A DNA stretch of 64,000 nt from Uranotaenia lowii. Lineage: Eukaryota > Arthropoda > Insecta > Diptera > Culicidae. A program made the translations under genes and the position numbers. Every line of letters starts with the position of its first letter. Within the stretch, counting starts at the first letter, position 1. Below are positions 54,001 through 64,000 of the stretch, in pieces. The notes below the pieces were generated by a model that had not been told where the DNA came from, made no database searches, and was given only the letters and a program-made list of their open reading frames with translations. The DNA lies in the NCBI RefSeq assembly GCF_029784155.1, contig NC_073693.1, positions 167,577,104 through 167,641,103 of the forward strand. Reading direction: 5' to 3'.

Positions 54001-54780
54001 TGAAAATATGTAAATTTTTTATCCTAAATAGGTTTACAAAACCATAATCAAGTCAATGATTTCCATTTATATATTTGGATTGGATTTCACATATACACAT
54101 TTGTATCTGAAAGTGAAATCTTGAGTCAGGAGATATCTGTCAGATAAACAATATGGCAATGAATCAGCAACGATGGCATTTCAAGTTTCGATAAGACAGG
54201 ATTTTCTTTCAATAACCTTCGAACAAAACAAAAAACCTACAGGATTATCAATAACCGAAACATTTTCCAAACCATAGCCATACACATACACCGTTGACAA
54301 TGTAAAACATTCGGCAGTCATAAGTTGGAAGCTGGGAAGACCAGAAGCCCCTCGTCAAACTCATGCCATTCAGGATCACTTGTCAAAACAGATTGTAAAA
54401 GAGCCATCATTATGCTGTCGGGATTAGCATGCTAAATACGCAGTAAGCTGGCCTCTTTTTACATGCACCGAATAATGGAATCAGACGGTCGTGTTTGCGT
54501 TTTCTTTTATTTGGCTACAAATAGGGTGGCAGTTAATCCTTCTTTGGGATGTGTTCTGGAATTTGGGCAGATGAGTTCTGAGAGCGGGGCAGATTTTTTT
54601 TCTCACGCATCGTTTCTGAAGGCTGAAAAGTCGCAGTTTGAGGGTGACTTTCAACGTTTGATTTTGCTGACGTGTCGATAACTTGAATGGATTTGTTATC
54701 AATTGCACATATTTAGCATAGATATTTTGATATAAGAGAGCTTTATCAATTCATTGATTCTTGTGGGGGAGGTGGTCGAG
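54001..54780. other. No gene recognised
   Basis: AT-rich; frames at 54463-54708 on both strands overlap and lack domains. Confidence 0.45.
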
Positions 54781-54787
54781 GTGATAA

Positions 54788-54806
54788 ACCCCCCCCCCCC
54801 CCCCCA
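54788..54806. repeat. Poly(C) tract
   Basis: About 18 consecutive C after GGGGGAGGTGGTCGAGGTGA. Such tracts lie near the ends of the hAT-type elements at 48.2 and 49.3 kb, but no TIR was matched here. Confidence 0.8.
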
Positions 54807-56560
54807 CCAAGCGGAAAAAAATCGATAAATTTTCGATAAAATTTTCTACTCTATAGGAATATTTTCCAAAAAATTGCAATCGAATTTCCCATTGAGGTGA
54901 TCAATTCACCTAACATTTTTTTCAATTTTTTCTTCTTGCAAAACCACATGGCTGTTTCCAGATCATTCTCACAATGATAATTTGAATTAAAAATCATAGT
55001 CCAGTTTCAGATTCGACAGGAAAAGTTACTTATTGCAATTGCAATGTATTAAGACTCAACATCAAGGAATATTATCAACTACAGATCCCATTCAATGTTG
55101 GCAACTTCGTTTCGTGTTGCCAAAATCTAACGGTTTTTTGCTCTTTTTTTACAAAAAAAAAAAACTATTTTTTTATCATTAGCATAGTCAATATCCGACC
55201 ATTTTCGTCATTTTTGATCATTTTGAATCATGTTTTTGATGCATTTTGTACTATTTAAAAAAAATATCTTATAAATTTTGTAAAAAAAACTTTTGTTTTT
55301 GTTGTTTTATTTTATCCCCATTCCAGAACGAAAAATTTTAAAATTTAGCATTTTTTTCTAAATTTCAGCGGAATGATAGCTAAAAACTGATTTTAAATTT
55401 ATTCAATATCCTTTATTTCATTAAGGATCAATATATTTTCATTAAGGATCAATATATTTTCTAAATTCAGAGATACAATCCTTTCATTAGAAAAAAATGT
55501 CTTTCGGCAATTTAAAAAAAATCATTGAAAATGATACAACTTTTTAAATCTGACGTCATAAAAGAGCGTTAAACTTTTTCTTATATAAAAAATCAATTTA
55601 TTTATATTTTGTGTAGAAGACTACAAAACGATTTGTTTTCAAAAATATCTGGGATTCATTTTGGTTTAAAATTCCATTGAAATTTGATCAAATTCCTGTA
55701 TTTCCGTAAAACCGTAAAAAAAAAACAAAGAGAAAACTTATGAAACTTTCTCAGATGTCGAAATTACTCGCAGTCATCGAGAAAGTTGATCATTTGATCA
55801 AAACCTTTCAAAGTCTTTTCAACGTTTTCCAGCTTTAAAAAAAATGCACAAATTTATCAACACTCCCAAATTAGTCAAAATCAGCTCTTAAATTTTATTG
55901 CACCAATGTGTTTTTTGTTGCCTTATGCTATCAAAAATTCATCCGTCATATTTTTTTAATTAGTTCTAGAAAATAATTGTTTTAAAAAATTATTTATAAT
56001 AAGCCCTTTGAAGAATGATAACAATTTTTGTGTTATTCATACCCTCTGTGTTGCCAATTTGTTGCTATTCTCAACAAACTCTTAAAATGTAATTTCATTC
56101 GTTCCGGTTTTATTTTATCTAAAAATTAAATTTTGATTTTAAAATAAAACTTTTTCTCCTCAAGCCACAATAAGAAATAAGTATTAAAATTGATAAAGAC
56201 AACACGATTTTTTCAAATCAATTTTATGTTATCACTTTACTGTTATAATAAGTATATCAAAGTTTCAAAATCAGTTTTCAGTTCGTAACAATTATGTTCA
56301 AAAACTTATCTCTTATATTTGTTTTTTGAATTTATATTTGAAAAATGAGAATTATCAAAATTTCGTGCACTGATATCTAGAAGCTCAGGACAAATAGATA
56401 TTTGTGTAAAAGTTTTCATCTATTCAACAACAAGTGCATTAATTTCATTTAGAAAATGACATTTAAAATAAGAGGTTTCTTAATAGGCTCATAGCAAATA
56501 GAATTGAAACCAATATTCACCACACTTTTTTTTCTTCATATAATGAGAAGGCGACACCAT
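54807..56560. other. Very AT-rich stretch
   Basis: No ORF or terminal repeat recognised. It contains an exact tandem duplication of about 21 bp (TTAAGGATCAATATATTTTC) at 55434-55475. Composition resembles the interior of the 2.1-kb hAT element. Confidence 0.5.
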
Positions 56561-56561
56561 C

Positions 56562-56695
56562 AGCATCCTCTAGCGGACAAAATGGAAGCACTAATCTGAG
56601 AAATTCATCATTCATTTGATTTCATCAATTCATTCATTAACTTGTGAAAAGCGTGTATTCCGGAGTCGACTTGATCAGGGATGCCAGTTACAATA
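56562..56695. repeat. Dispersed repeat ending GATCAGGGATGCCAG
   Basis: Matches the reverse complement of about 62005-62085: CTAGCGGACAAAATGGAAG, TTCCGGAGT and TTGATCAGGGATGCCAG. The shared edge at GATGCCAG is also echoed near 25378 (GGGATGCCAG). It looks like one terminus of a repeat family. No coding. Confidence 0.5.
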
Positions 56696-57279
56696 TATGA
56701 AATGATTTATTTCTATTCTTCCACCATAAAATTTATAGTGAATAAAAAACAAACAAAAATGGGTTTAAGAAAATACTTTCATTCTATACTTGTAAATATT
56801 TCTGAACAAAATATGGAGCGGAGTATTTACTTCTAATTAGCTTCTTTAGAATATTTCAAAAGATAGATTTGGATCGGCATAAAGTGTTTTTTAAGAAAAA
56901 GATTTTAAATTCAATCGGTCAGAAAAGAAAAAACCGCTTAGTTGTTTATTAATTTTATGCTAACTATTCGTTAAGGAAAAACATATCTTCACTCAACGGA
57001 TTCGACACATTGGGGCTATGTGTCAGCCTATATAGATTTTTGCAATTTGTCTCCCAATTAAAAAATATGTGCCACACATATGTTCAGGAAATATTTCAGC
57101 CCGAAAATCGCCTAAAAATAGGCAGCAAATTTTTATTTCTAGATGTATTTCTTTTCTACTTTTCGGCGTTTAAAAATGCAGTCATTTGTGATGTTTTTGA
57201 AATTTATGTTGTTGTTTATTTATTATAACAAAAAATATTTAAAAATTAGGTAACTAATTTTTTCACATAAATTTACATT

Positions 57280-57496
57280 TTACTGCTGTTTTTTTTTTAT
57301 CGGTGGCTCATCGTCCGAGTTGTCTGCTTCAAGCTCCAATCCTAATCCGAACCAGAAGTTTTGATATTTTTTTCATCTGAAAGAAAATGCACATAAGTAC
57401 CTTTTTTACATGAACCAGGAAAATAAAATTCTTAACTTACCTGCGTTTTGATAGCCGATCGCTCCTCAAGCCAACGGTGTAATAAAGATGTGTAGC
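57280..57496 (-). pseudogene. Two short exons of an unidentified gene
   Basis: On the minus strand, an exon of about 59 nt after the acceptor CCATCTCTATAAG (starting about 57496) encodes CYTSLLHRWLEERSAIKTQ and ends at a perfect donor, CAG|GTAAGT. The intron, 57437-57377, is 61 bp and ends TTTTCTTTCAG. The next exon (57376-57280) has a frame FWFGLGLELEADNSDDEPPI followed by KKKQQ and TAA, but this frame joins the first exon only if one base of an A7 run is discounted. In the direct phase the protein ends MKKISKLLVRIRIGA. The acidic, Lys-ended tail looks like a real C-terminus. Possibly a decayed transposase or captured gene; upstream exons were not found. Confidence 0.4.
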
Positions 57497-57822
57497 ACAC
57501 TTATAGAGATGGAAAAAGATTAAATTTGACTCAAACAAAACTGCATGCTTCTACGGCACTTAGTTTTTCCCAATTGCAGCCATTTTGAATGTGTGAAACT
57601 TTTCAAAGATGATAATTATAAAAGATATGTGTCAACTAATAATTTCCATAGACCATTCCAGTACAAGCTAATACTCAAACATAAATTTTATTAGTATCAT
57701 ATGGTTGAAGAAATTAAGGCACGTATGTGTGAAGAAACATATACTCTAAGTGTGGATTTTTTGCAGTGTTCGTAGAAATATCGTTACTTTCTCCATAAAA
57801 GATGGGTTTATTATTGTCTCAT

Positions 57823-58017
57823 TTTTTTTTTTTTTTGTTTCGATTATAGTCGTTTTACCATCTTTATGGCATTCGCGACTTTATCAACGTTGCAGTTGGC
57901 GGATCGTTATTGAGAAACTATCCGGTACAACTGTGTTCGATGTTTACTCTTAGGCTCAAACTCGCGGACATCGGCTCAGGAGACAACAGACTTGCCACCT
58001 AAGCTATATCTCAAGCC
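57823..58017 (-). mobile_element. tRNA-derived SINE with 13-bp TSD
   Basis: Flanked by exact ATTATTGTCTCAT (57810-57822; 58018-58030). Read on the minus strand it starts GGCTTGAGATATAGCTTAGG (A-box-like TAGCTTAGGTGG), has GCGAGTTTGAGCC (B-box-like), a non-tRNA body and ends in a poly(A) run (T14 on the plus strand). 195 bp. Mobilised by a LINE in trans, transcribed by RNA polymerase III. Confidence 0.85.
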
Positions 58018-58030
58018 ATTATTGTCTCAT

Positions 58031-58531
58031 GCTAGACGTTTCTTGAAAGTATTTGAAAATTTTTAAACAAATTCGTCGATCATTATCAAATTTTGAAGTT
58101 TCTTAGATCATTTATCAAATCCAGATCTTAGGCATGACAAACAACTCTTTTTAATGTTTATAATTAATGAATTGATTAAAAAAATCAATGCTTACAAATC
58201 GTTTTCGAAGTGCCGGTGCCAAAAAACAAAAGGCTAACAATTAATATCCATGATCTCTGATAGTGGACTTGGATTTATGCCTAAGAGACTTGTTACATAT
58301 CTTTAAGTTTCCGAAAAACACGAAAGAATTGTAGGCTGGTGGTGCGAATTGATCAATTTTGAATTGTACGTAAACTAAACAAAATGTGATAACAATACGT
58401 TCGGGCGGAATCCCTGATCAGCATTTTGACAGCTCCAGATTAACATTTTGAAAGGGCACAAATGTTTTTTTTATTAAAAGAGACAAATGTGCGCAACACC
58501 ATTTTTTTATTCTCCCAAATTCAAACCAATT
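58031..58531. other. No gene seen
   Basis: AT-rich, no ORF or repeat ends. TCCCTGATCAG near 58413 resembles the GATCAGGGA edge of the 56.6-kb repeat. Confidence 0.45.
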
Positions 58532-58536
58532 GTCTT

Positions 58537-59154
58537 TGTTGGGCCATGAACAACCTTTAGTGGACTATCAGGGCGGCGCTTGGCAAACAACCACCGATGG
58601 GACTCATTCCCCTCGTGGAAGTGAGTCTCTCCCAGACAACCTCAGTTGTTGTCTCACTGGTGGAGGCAAGTCCTCGGACTGTACCTGGGCGGGCCAAGGC
58701 CGGGTCGATCACTGTCTTCCACAGTGATCGCAAACTCTTTCTAGAGATGGCTCTGAAAAGAGCCGATTGGTTGTGGAATCGGAGCAATAGCAGGAGTGAA
58801 GCAAAAGAGAACTCGTTGATTTACTGCTGGCGTTTATACATATTTATTTTCTCTTGGAACTATTTACACTACTAATTCACACTTGTTCTTAATATTGTTG
58901 TTGTATGTGACGAGCAACGTTGGCTGCTGTTCTTCTCTGGTGGCCTTGATGCAGCCCACTGCTGGCTGGCTCTCTTCTTGAGCCGCTCTCGGCTCTCTCT
59001 GGATGGTGTTGCTCGCTCGACGGTTGGATTAAAACTCACCTGACAGGAGCGCGACAGCTTGTTTTTATAGCGCTCGCTACTCGGACGTCGCACATCGGAT
59101 TTTCTCCGTTCTCGCTGTTTCTCCTGTTCTTCAGTCCGCTGGGTGGACTGAACA
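58537..59154 (-). mobile_element. Solo LTR with 5-bp TSD
   Basis: A 618-bp GC-rich block starts TGTTGGGCCATGAAC and ends GACTGAACA (TGTT...AACA), flanked by GTCTT on both sides (58532-58536; 59155-59159). That is the signature of an LTR left by recombination. On the minus strand a TATA-like CTATAAAAAC (about 59068-59077), a donor-like CAGGTGAGT 25-30 bp further on, and AATAAA near 58846 suggest minus-strand transcription. No internal retroviral-type region is present. Copia or Ty3 affinity cannot be decided. It contains an inverted CGATCACTGT/ACAGTGATCG (58709-58733) and a histone-type stem-loop. Confidence 0.85.
58749..58764 (-). promoter_or_regulatory. Histone-mRNA-type 3' stem-loop within the LTR
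   Basis: The minus strand reads GGCTCTTTTCAGAGCC: a 6-bp stem with loop TTTC, identical to the replication-dependent histone 3' stem-loop bound by SLBP. About 6 nt downstream is AGAAAGAG, resembling the purine-rich histone downstream element that pairs with U7 snRNA. The 5' flank CCAATC is near the usual CCAAA; the 3' flank ATCTC differs from ACCCA. No histone coding sequence is adjacent. Confidence 0.5.
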
Positions 59155-59706
59155 GTCTTGAAATGAATAAAAAAAATTTTTTTTGAATCTCAATGAACAA
59201 TCGGAATGCGATATATTTCTTATTGTTTATTTGTACATGTGAACGTCGAACAAACATCTAAACAAATGAAAAATCAAAGCTGAAAAAGTTTCACAGAAAC
59301 GATTATCGAGGAGAAAAATGAATTTCAGCACATTTACTTTAAATTAACACGAAAATAGTGTGCACATTGAGTATCATGTGATTTGTTGCAAGAAAGATGG
59401 AAAAATTCTGTTCCCGTCATGGAATGTGACGAAATTAAATAAAAATTCCTCTCAGGTTCTGAATGGCATGTATGATGGTTTTGAAATGAAACATTTTTAT
59501 TATTCCTTGAATCTGACAACAAATGATTATCCAAAACACAAAGAACTATCTATATATAACAAGGTATAATTAAAAATAATCATTTTGAATTTCCATTTTT
59601 GTATTACTCTATCTATATTTAATTTTCGTCTCGTAGCCAATTTTTTGTATTTTTATCAAACTTCCGCTTATTTTTACTTTCCGTTTTGTATGACATATTC
59701 TAGGTA

Positions 59707-60620
59707 GGGGAAAGGTTTCCTAAATGGGCCTATCGGGTTAAATGACCCTACGGCTGTTTGATGAAATGGCTGACTAGACAGCTTATCTGACCAATGCATT
59801 TTGAGGGTGATACGCTTAAAACATAAGGCAAGAAAGAATTTTATGAATTTACAAACTCAAAAAAATTTAAAAAATCATCCAAGGTTTTGATACATTTTGA
59901 TGTAATATTTCGACTTTTGACAATTGTACGTAAAGAAGCTTAAAACAAAAACTAGGATGGTTTTTGTTTCCTACTCAAATGAACTTAAGAAATAAAACAT
60001 ATTTCAGCTTTTGTGGAGGTTTAATGATGGTTATATAGTGGAATAATAGAGTGTTTTTGTATGCCCCCATCATGTTTGTAAAATGCCTCCATCCTAAAAT
60101 AACAGGTTAAATAGAATAAATAAATGATTTTTATCATTGAACCTTCAAATCTAAGCTCTGAATAACATCTTAAGAGAGAATTGAAGATCTAAAAACAGAT
60201 TTGATTAAGTTTTTCTCAAGGATAAACTGCCTCCATAGTATGGCAACCCTAACTTTTGTTTTATTCCATAAAATTATTATATACAAAGATTTTTATAAAA
60301 CTTCAGCTTTGTCGTTCGGAAATTATTACTTTCTAGCAGTTTCAATGAAATTATAGGGAAATATTGCCCAAAAACAGAAATTTTGTTCAAAACATAAATA
60401 GGCGCATTTAGCCCGCGCGGTTTGAGATTTGGCATTTTAGACAACACTTATAATAAAATCGTTTTCTTGGAAACAGAAGAAAATTTCAACATAAAAATTA
60501 CTCCAATGTATAGAAAACAGATGCCTGAACACGTGTATATAGTTTTTGTACACATATTAGATGTGATATTTGATTAAATCAGTGTTCTGCTTAGTAGGCG
60601 CATATAGCCCGCTCCTCCCC
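59707..60620. mobile_element. TA-flanked MITE-like element, family M3
   Basis: TA|GGGGAAAGGTTTCCTAAATG on the left; the complement of the right end reads TA|GGGGAGGAGCGGGCTATAT. The motif GGCGCATWTAGCCCG occurs at 60402 and near the right end. About 914 bp, AT-rich, no ORF. TA duplication and GGGGA start are shared with families M1 and M4. Confidence 0.7.
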
Positions 60621-61051
60621 TAACGGATCGTTGCTAAAAACTCAAAATGAAGACAGAGATAAAATAAATTTAATGGAATTCGATTTAAGGAAACTAAAAG
60701 CCGCAAATGTTTGATTAAGAATCTTTAGTTTGCTTGTTTACTCATAAAGTGCTGGTAGAAATTCTCATTGCAAAAGGTAAAAATCTGTGCTGGCAGATTT
60801 TATCGTGGATATCGCAATTCAATGTTTTTTTCAGTTATTTATGAAGTCATAATAAATTGGACATTTATTACGAATGCTTTACTTTAACGTTTGTTGGTCT
60901 AATAACATTCCCTTTTCATTCTTTCTTCTTTTTTTTAAACTATGCGTTAATTCGATAGTTATATTACAATCACGATGTTTAAGGGTTTGGATAACGTTTT
61001 AAGAATTGTAAGAATTTGCGCTGTTAATAATTTATATTTATTCAAAAAGTA

Positions 61052-61960
61052 GGGGAGAGTGAGGTATCGTGGGCCATGGGGAAACGTGGGCCACTTTTAA
61101 TATCTCAGATGTGTGTTGAGATAAAAATCTCAAACCAACTGCTATCGTCGTCTTTTTGCGTGAGCATATATTTCAATATGTTGTTGACTGAAATACGCAT
61201 CATATGTATTTATCAAGCTAAAAAAAGTTAGAAAAATTTACTTACATAATTAAAAAAACACCCGCTAATTTCATCGATGGGGAACCTAAAGTGCATAACA
61301 AAAATATCCTCATACGCTTATGATCTTAGTTTTGTCATGAACTTTCACGTGGAAAAGGAATTTTTGATGAAACATCAATAAGTCACACAAACGCAACCAA
61401 TTTGCAAATCATAGCTTGTGGGGAATCGTGGGCCACACATCTTGAATCACCTATATTTTTATGTTTTCATACACATTCAGAACTTAAAATACGTTTTTCC
61501 TATCTGTAAAGTTTTCTTATGCCAAATGAAGAGTTATGAAAAATATTTTGTCCATCCCATATAAGAAATTTTCCCAAAACGTTCGCGAGCCAGGTTTTGA
61601 AATCTTTTCGATCATACACAGCACTATTTTTTATTTCATCATCTAAAATTGCTGTAAAATAACGAAATGAATTAAGAAATCACAGTTTTGGGTCAACTCA
61701 TAAACTTTGTATGTTATTTGGTCAATTTGGATTTGATGGCCCACGATTCCCCACTATTTTTCAAAATCCAAAAAATATTGCTTTTTTTTTTGAAACAGTC
61801 AGAATTCGGGGAAAATAACTTATTAAAATTTTTTAAAAAATACCTTATGATACCTGAAAAATGTAGAAAACCATACAATTTTTTATTTTCATTTTATCTT
61901 TTATAATAAAGAAGTTATGGAATAACGAAAAAAAGTGGCCCATGATTCCCCACTCTCCCA
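61052..61960. mobile_element. TA-flanked MITE-like element, family M4
   Basis: TA|GGGGAGAGTGAGGTATCGTG on the left; the complement of the right end reads TA|TGGGAGAGTGGGGAATCAT. The motif CGTGGGCCA or its complement occurs at about 61068, 61086, 61428, 61737 and 61937. 909 bp, no ORF apart from a 72-codon AT-rich frame. Confidence 0.75.
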
Positions 61961-62004
61961 TACTCATTTTACTTCCGCCTTTTAGATATGCTACACCACA
62001 CTTT

Positions 62005-62085
62005 ATGGACCTCTGGCATCTCTGATCAAAACTCCGAAAAAAATCGCAGTGTAATACTTCCATTTCTGTCGCCAGATAGCGCTAA
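62005..62085. repeat. Inverted second copy of the GATGCCAG-ended repeat
   Basis: CTGGCATCTCTGATCAAAACTCC, continuing to TTCCATTTCTGTCGCCAGA, is the reverse complement of 56562-56695 in outline, shorter by an internal gap. Confidence 0.5.
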
Positions 62086-62559
62086 TCGTGTCTTCCGATT
62101 TCTGATTAAGTGGTGTATATCGGTTAAAGTATATCTGCTCATAGGTAAATTTCTTTAAATTTAATTGTATATAAAATGCGAAAATATCTTTTATCAACAT
62201 TTATTCGCATGTAAAATTGTTGATTCGCAGATTGTATTGTATTGATTCGCAGTATCAAAGAAATTCGAAAAAGTTTAAGAAATTTTGGAATTTTTCATAA
62301 TACCTTAACTTTAGCTCAATGTGAAATGTAATCCTTCTTCCCTCCATGTTTATTTACTAGGTTTTCAGGTTCTTTTCATTGGTAGATTTTCAAAAGTTTG
62401 TAAAATCACCCCTCCCAGAAGAGAGATTAGGATTGTAGACAAAAAAAATCTCAATGCAATGCAAATATGATAGCAACTGCTTAATCATTGATGTTAGACT
62501 GTTCATAAATAAAAGAAATGCTGTCTTTTCCGGTCATTATCAAACTTGTCTTACATCTT

Positions 62560-63240
62560 ATAGATGGAGTCTAAAAACGCGATCCTACAATTTTCGATCT
62601 TACATACCCCTTGCTCTGCACCCTTCTCGATTTCCCAAGTGTCCCACCTAGCCTTGCAACAAATGTAGTGCACATTTTATTGTGTTCACGCAGTCTCGAT
62701 TCGTAAGTCCCAGCCTTGACCAATCAATGCAATGGCCGCTGTGCTCGGACTCGGTGAGACAGCGACAGAACATGTCGGTTAATGATGGCGCACATAGCTC
62801 TACATTCATGAACGTATGAAGAAAGCATTCGCCGCCCGGTTTGTCCAAAGGTATCAATAAGCTATGCAAAACCAGGCTGGCGCTCCCCCTCCTTCAAATG
62901 TGGGGCTCCAATGCTGCCTAGCTTACTCACAAACAACCAGTCGAGCCCGAAGACATCCCCGAAGCTTAACCAGTCGGCCAGCCAGCCAGCCATCCGGGAA
63001 CGGAAAATATGAATTCGCCCTGCCTCTAATGCCGTTTTTGTTCGCCAGTTGTCTGTGGTGCGCGGCAAAATTGTAGCTGGAGGAAGTACTATCTAGAGGT
63101 GGGCACCTACTCAAGTACTGGCAGGACAAGTCCGATCCGGAATTTCTCAGGGCGGCGCGGCCTGGTGGCCAACCGATGCAAGTGAGCGCAACTCGCAAAA
63201 ATAGCAATTACTTATGTAGATGAGATGTAATACGATCAGA
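62560..63240. other. GC-richer, apparently single-copy segment
   Basis: No transposon end seen. The minus-strand frame 62869-62651 (73 codons) contains seven cysteines (ECFLHTF, ELCAPSLTDMFCRCL, SGHCIDW, NRDC, IKCAL) but lacks a signal peptide or splice context. Plus-strand 62864-63076 and minus-strand 62923-63207 frames overlap it. Probably host noncoding or exon-bearing DNA of unknown function. Confidence 0.3.
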
Positions 63241-63907
63241 TCATAGCTTTAGGACCGCTCGAGTGCAGGCCCAGTTGCTCACGCATTGCAACGCAGATCG
63301 CGCACAGTGCAGTGCATTCGTTTAAACATGTTTTAATTCGTATTATTGCATGTTGCCATGCGTGATTTTTTCTACGTTTTACTTTCCCGTTGCGTTGGTT
63401 GCTCCCTGGGCAAAATTCATTCAGACCCGAGGGAAATCATTCAGGGCTGCTGATTTCGAGTGTCGCAGGATGGGAAAATGTTAGATGAATAGATTCAAAC
63501 GCAGTTCATCAGGTGCGGCATTTGAATCAATGGAACATTCGTAGTAAATTTGCTAACATCGATATAGCGTGCCATTTAGAGGGATTTTGTGAAAAAGCTT
63601 GTACGCATTTGTAGCAGTTTCCATGATATTCTATGATGTTTAATATTAATTGGTAGAAGCTATTTCGGAAACAACAATCGCAGTCTGAGATTTTACTTAC
63701 CAGTGGAATCTAATATTAAGTCAACTACGGATCTCACCGAAATTGAAAAGCGCGTGTCAAAATGTAGCCTTATCAAGATGAGCATCTCAATCATCTTTTG
63801 TTTTTGACTCAGAAACTACATTTCTAAGTTACTACACCATGGCTATAAACCGGTACATAAATCATTAACCATATTGTATTTAATATTAAATGTAATAATA
63901 TGAACTT
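63241..63907. other. No gene seen
   Basis: Moderately AT-rich, no repeat ends recognised before the transposase fragment at the window edge. Confidence 0.45.
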
Positions 63908-64000
63908 AGGGAAAGGTAGCAGATATTTTCAAGCACATGAAACTGTCAAAGTTCGCGAAGAAATATCTGGTTTGGCAAGCCATCTGTACCTGTGGCTTGA
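63908..64000 (+). CDS. DD37E transposase fragment, running off the window
   Basis: The last 93 bases are about 95% identical to 18793-18883 and encode, without a break, GKVADIFKHMKLSKFAKKYL followed by VWQAICTCGL, the segment after the first catalytic Asp of ITmD37E-type transposases. The homology starts abruptly at about 63908 after unrelated sequence, so this copy is 5'-truncated or inserted as a fragment. The rest lies beyond the window. Confidence 0.85.

Noticed and set aside
58557..58875. A histone gene upstream of the stem-loop
   Set aside because: No histone fold sequence is found on the minus strand between 58770 and 59300; the motif lies inside an LTR.

Overview
The window looks like nuclear DNA of a mosquito or a close dipteran relative. 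It is AT-rich and dominated by transposable elements. I saw no complete conserved host gene, no rRNA and no CRISPR. The mosquito assignment rests on DD37E Tc1/mariner transposases (the ITmD37E group known from mosquitoes), a Juan/Jockey-like LINE, CR1/Jockey-group LINEs with YADD/FADD reverse transcriptase motifs, 56-61 bp introns and a tRNA-derived SINE. The species cannot be named from this sequence.

Layout. 0.1-2.7 kb: TTTTTGTCA minisatellites, a dispersed repeat and a TIR element built from copies of one subterminal motif. 3.9-6.1 kb: a foldback element, nested TA-flanked elements and two tandem MITEs. 6.2-7.8 kb: a decayed LINE fragment and a dead mariner. 8-10.5 kb: low-repeat, A-rich sequence like a long 3' UTR. 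10.6-14.3 kb: a TA-flanked element split by a CR1/Jockey-group LINE. 14.7-19.4 kb: an RTE-like fragment and two DD37E elements, one with both ends. 21.1-23.8 kb: a large foldback element carrying a hairpin MITE and a LINE 3' end. 25-30.5 kb: the least repetitive stretch, with a CT microsatellite, an ORF1-like fragment, a probable Helitron end and two possible host exons (a MGNKCC start and a dibasic secreted-peptide exon). 31-38.4 kb: nested hAT, pogo-like and long-TIR elements inside a GC-rich repeat and LINE debris. One TIR element holds a spliced multi-exon gene on the minus strand. 38.7-48.7 kb: a palindromic satellite and a nest of four or more levels ending in an intact RT-domain ORF. 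47.5-54 kb: hAT elements, a TIR element carrying a phase-consistent three-exon gene, and a second copy of the GC-rich repeat. 56-62 kb: short exons, a SINE, a solo LTR containing a histone-type stem-loop, and two TA-flanked MITEs. The last 93 bases enter another DD37E transposase.

The strongest candidates for something undescribed are: (1) two foldback elements that share an asymmetric right-hand tail (core CGGCGATTAAAAT) and are flanked by exact 12 and 17 bp direct repeats, a layout expected of RNA-mediated insertion of a hairpin transcript; (2) two TIR elements carrying unrecognised intron-containing genes with consistent splice phases; (3) a solo LTR containing an exact histone-mRNA-type stem-loop. 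All coordinates and motif matches were read by eye. Family names are by recollection of motifs, not by database search.
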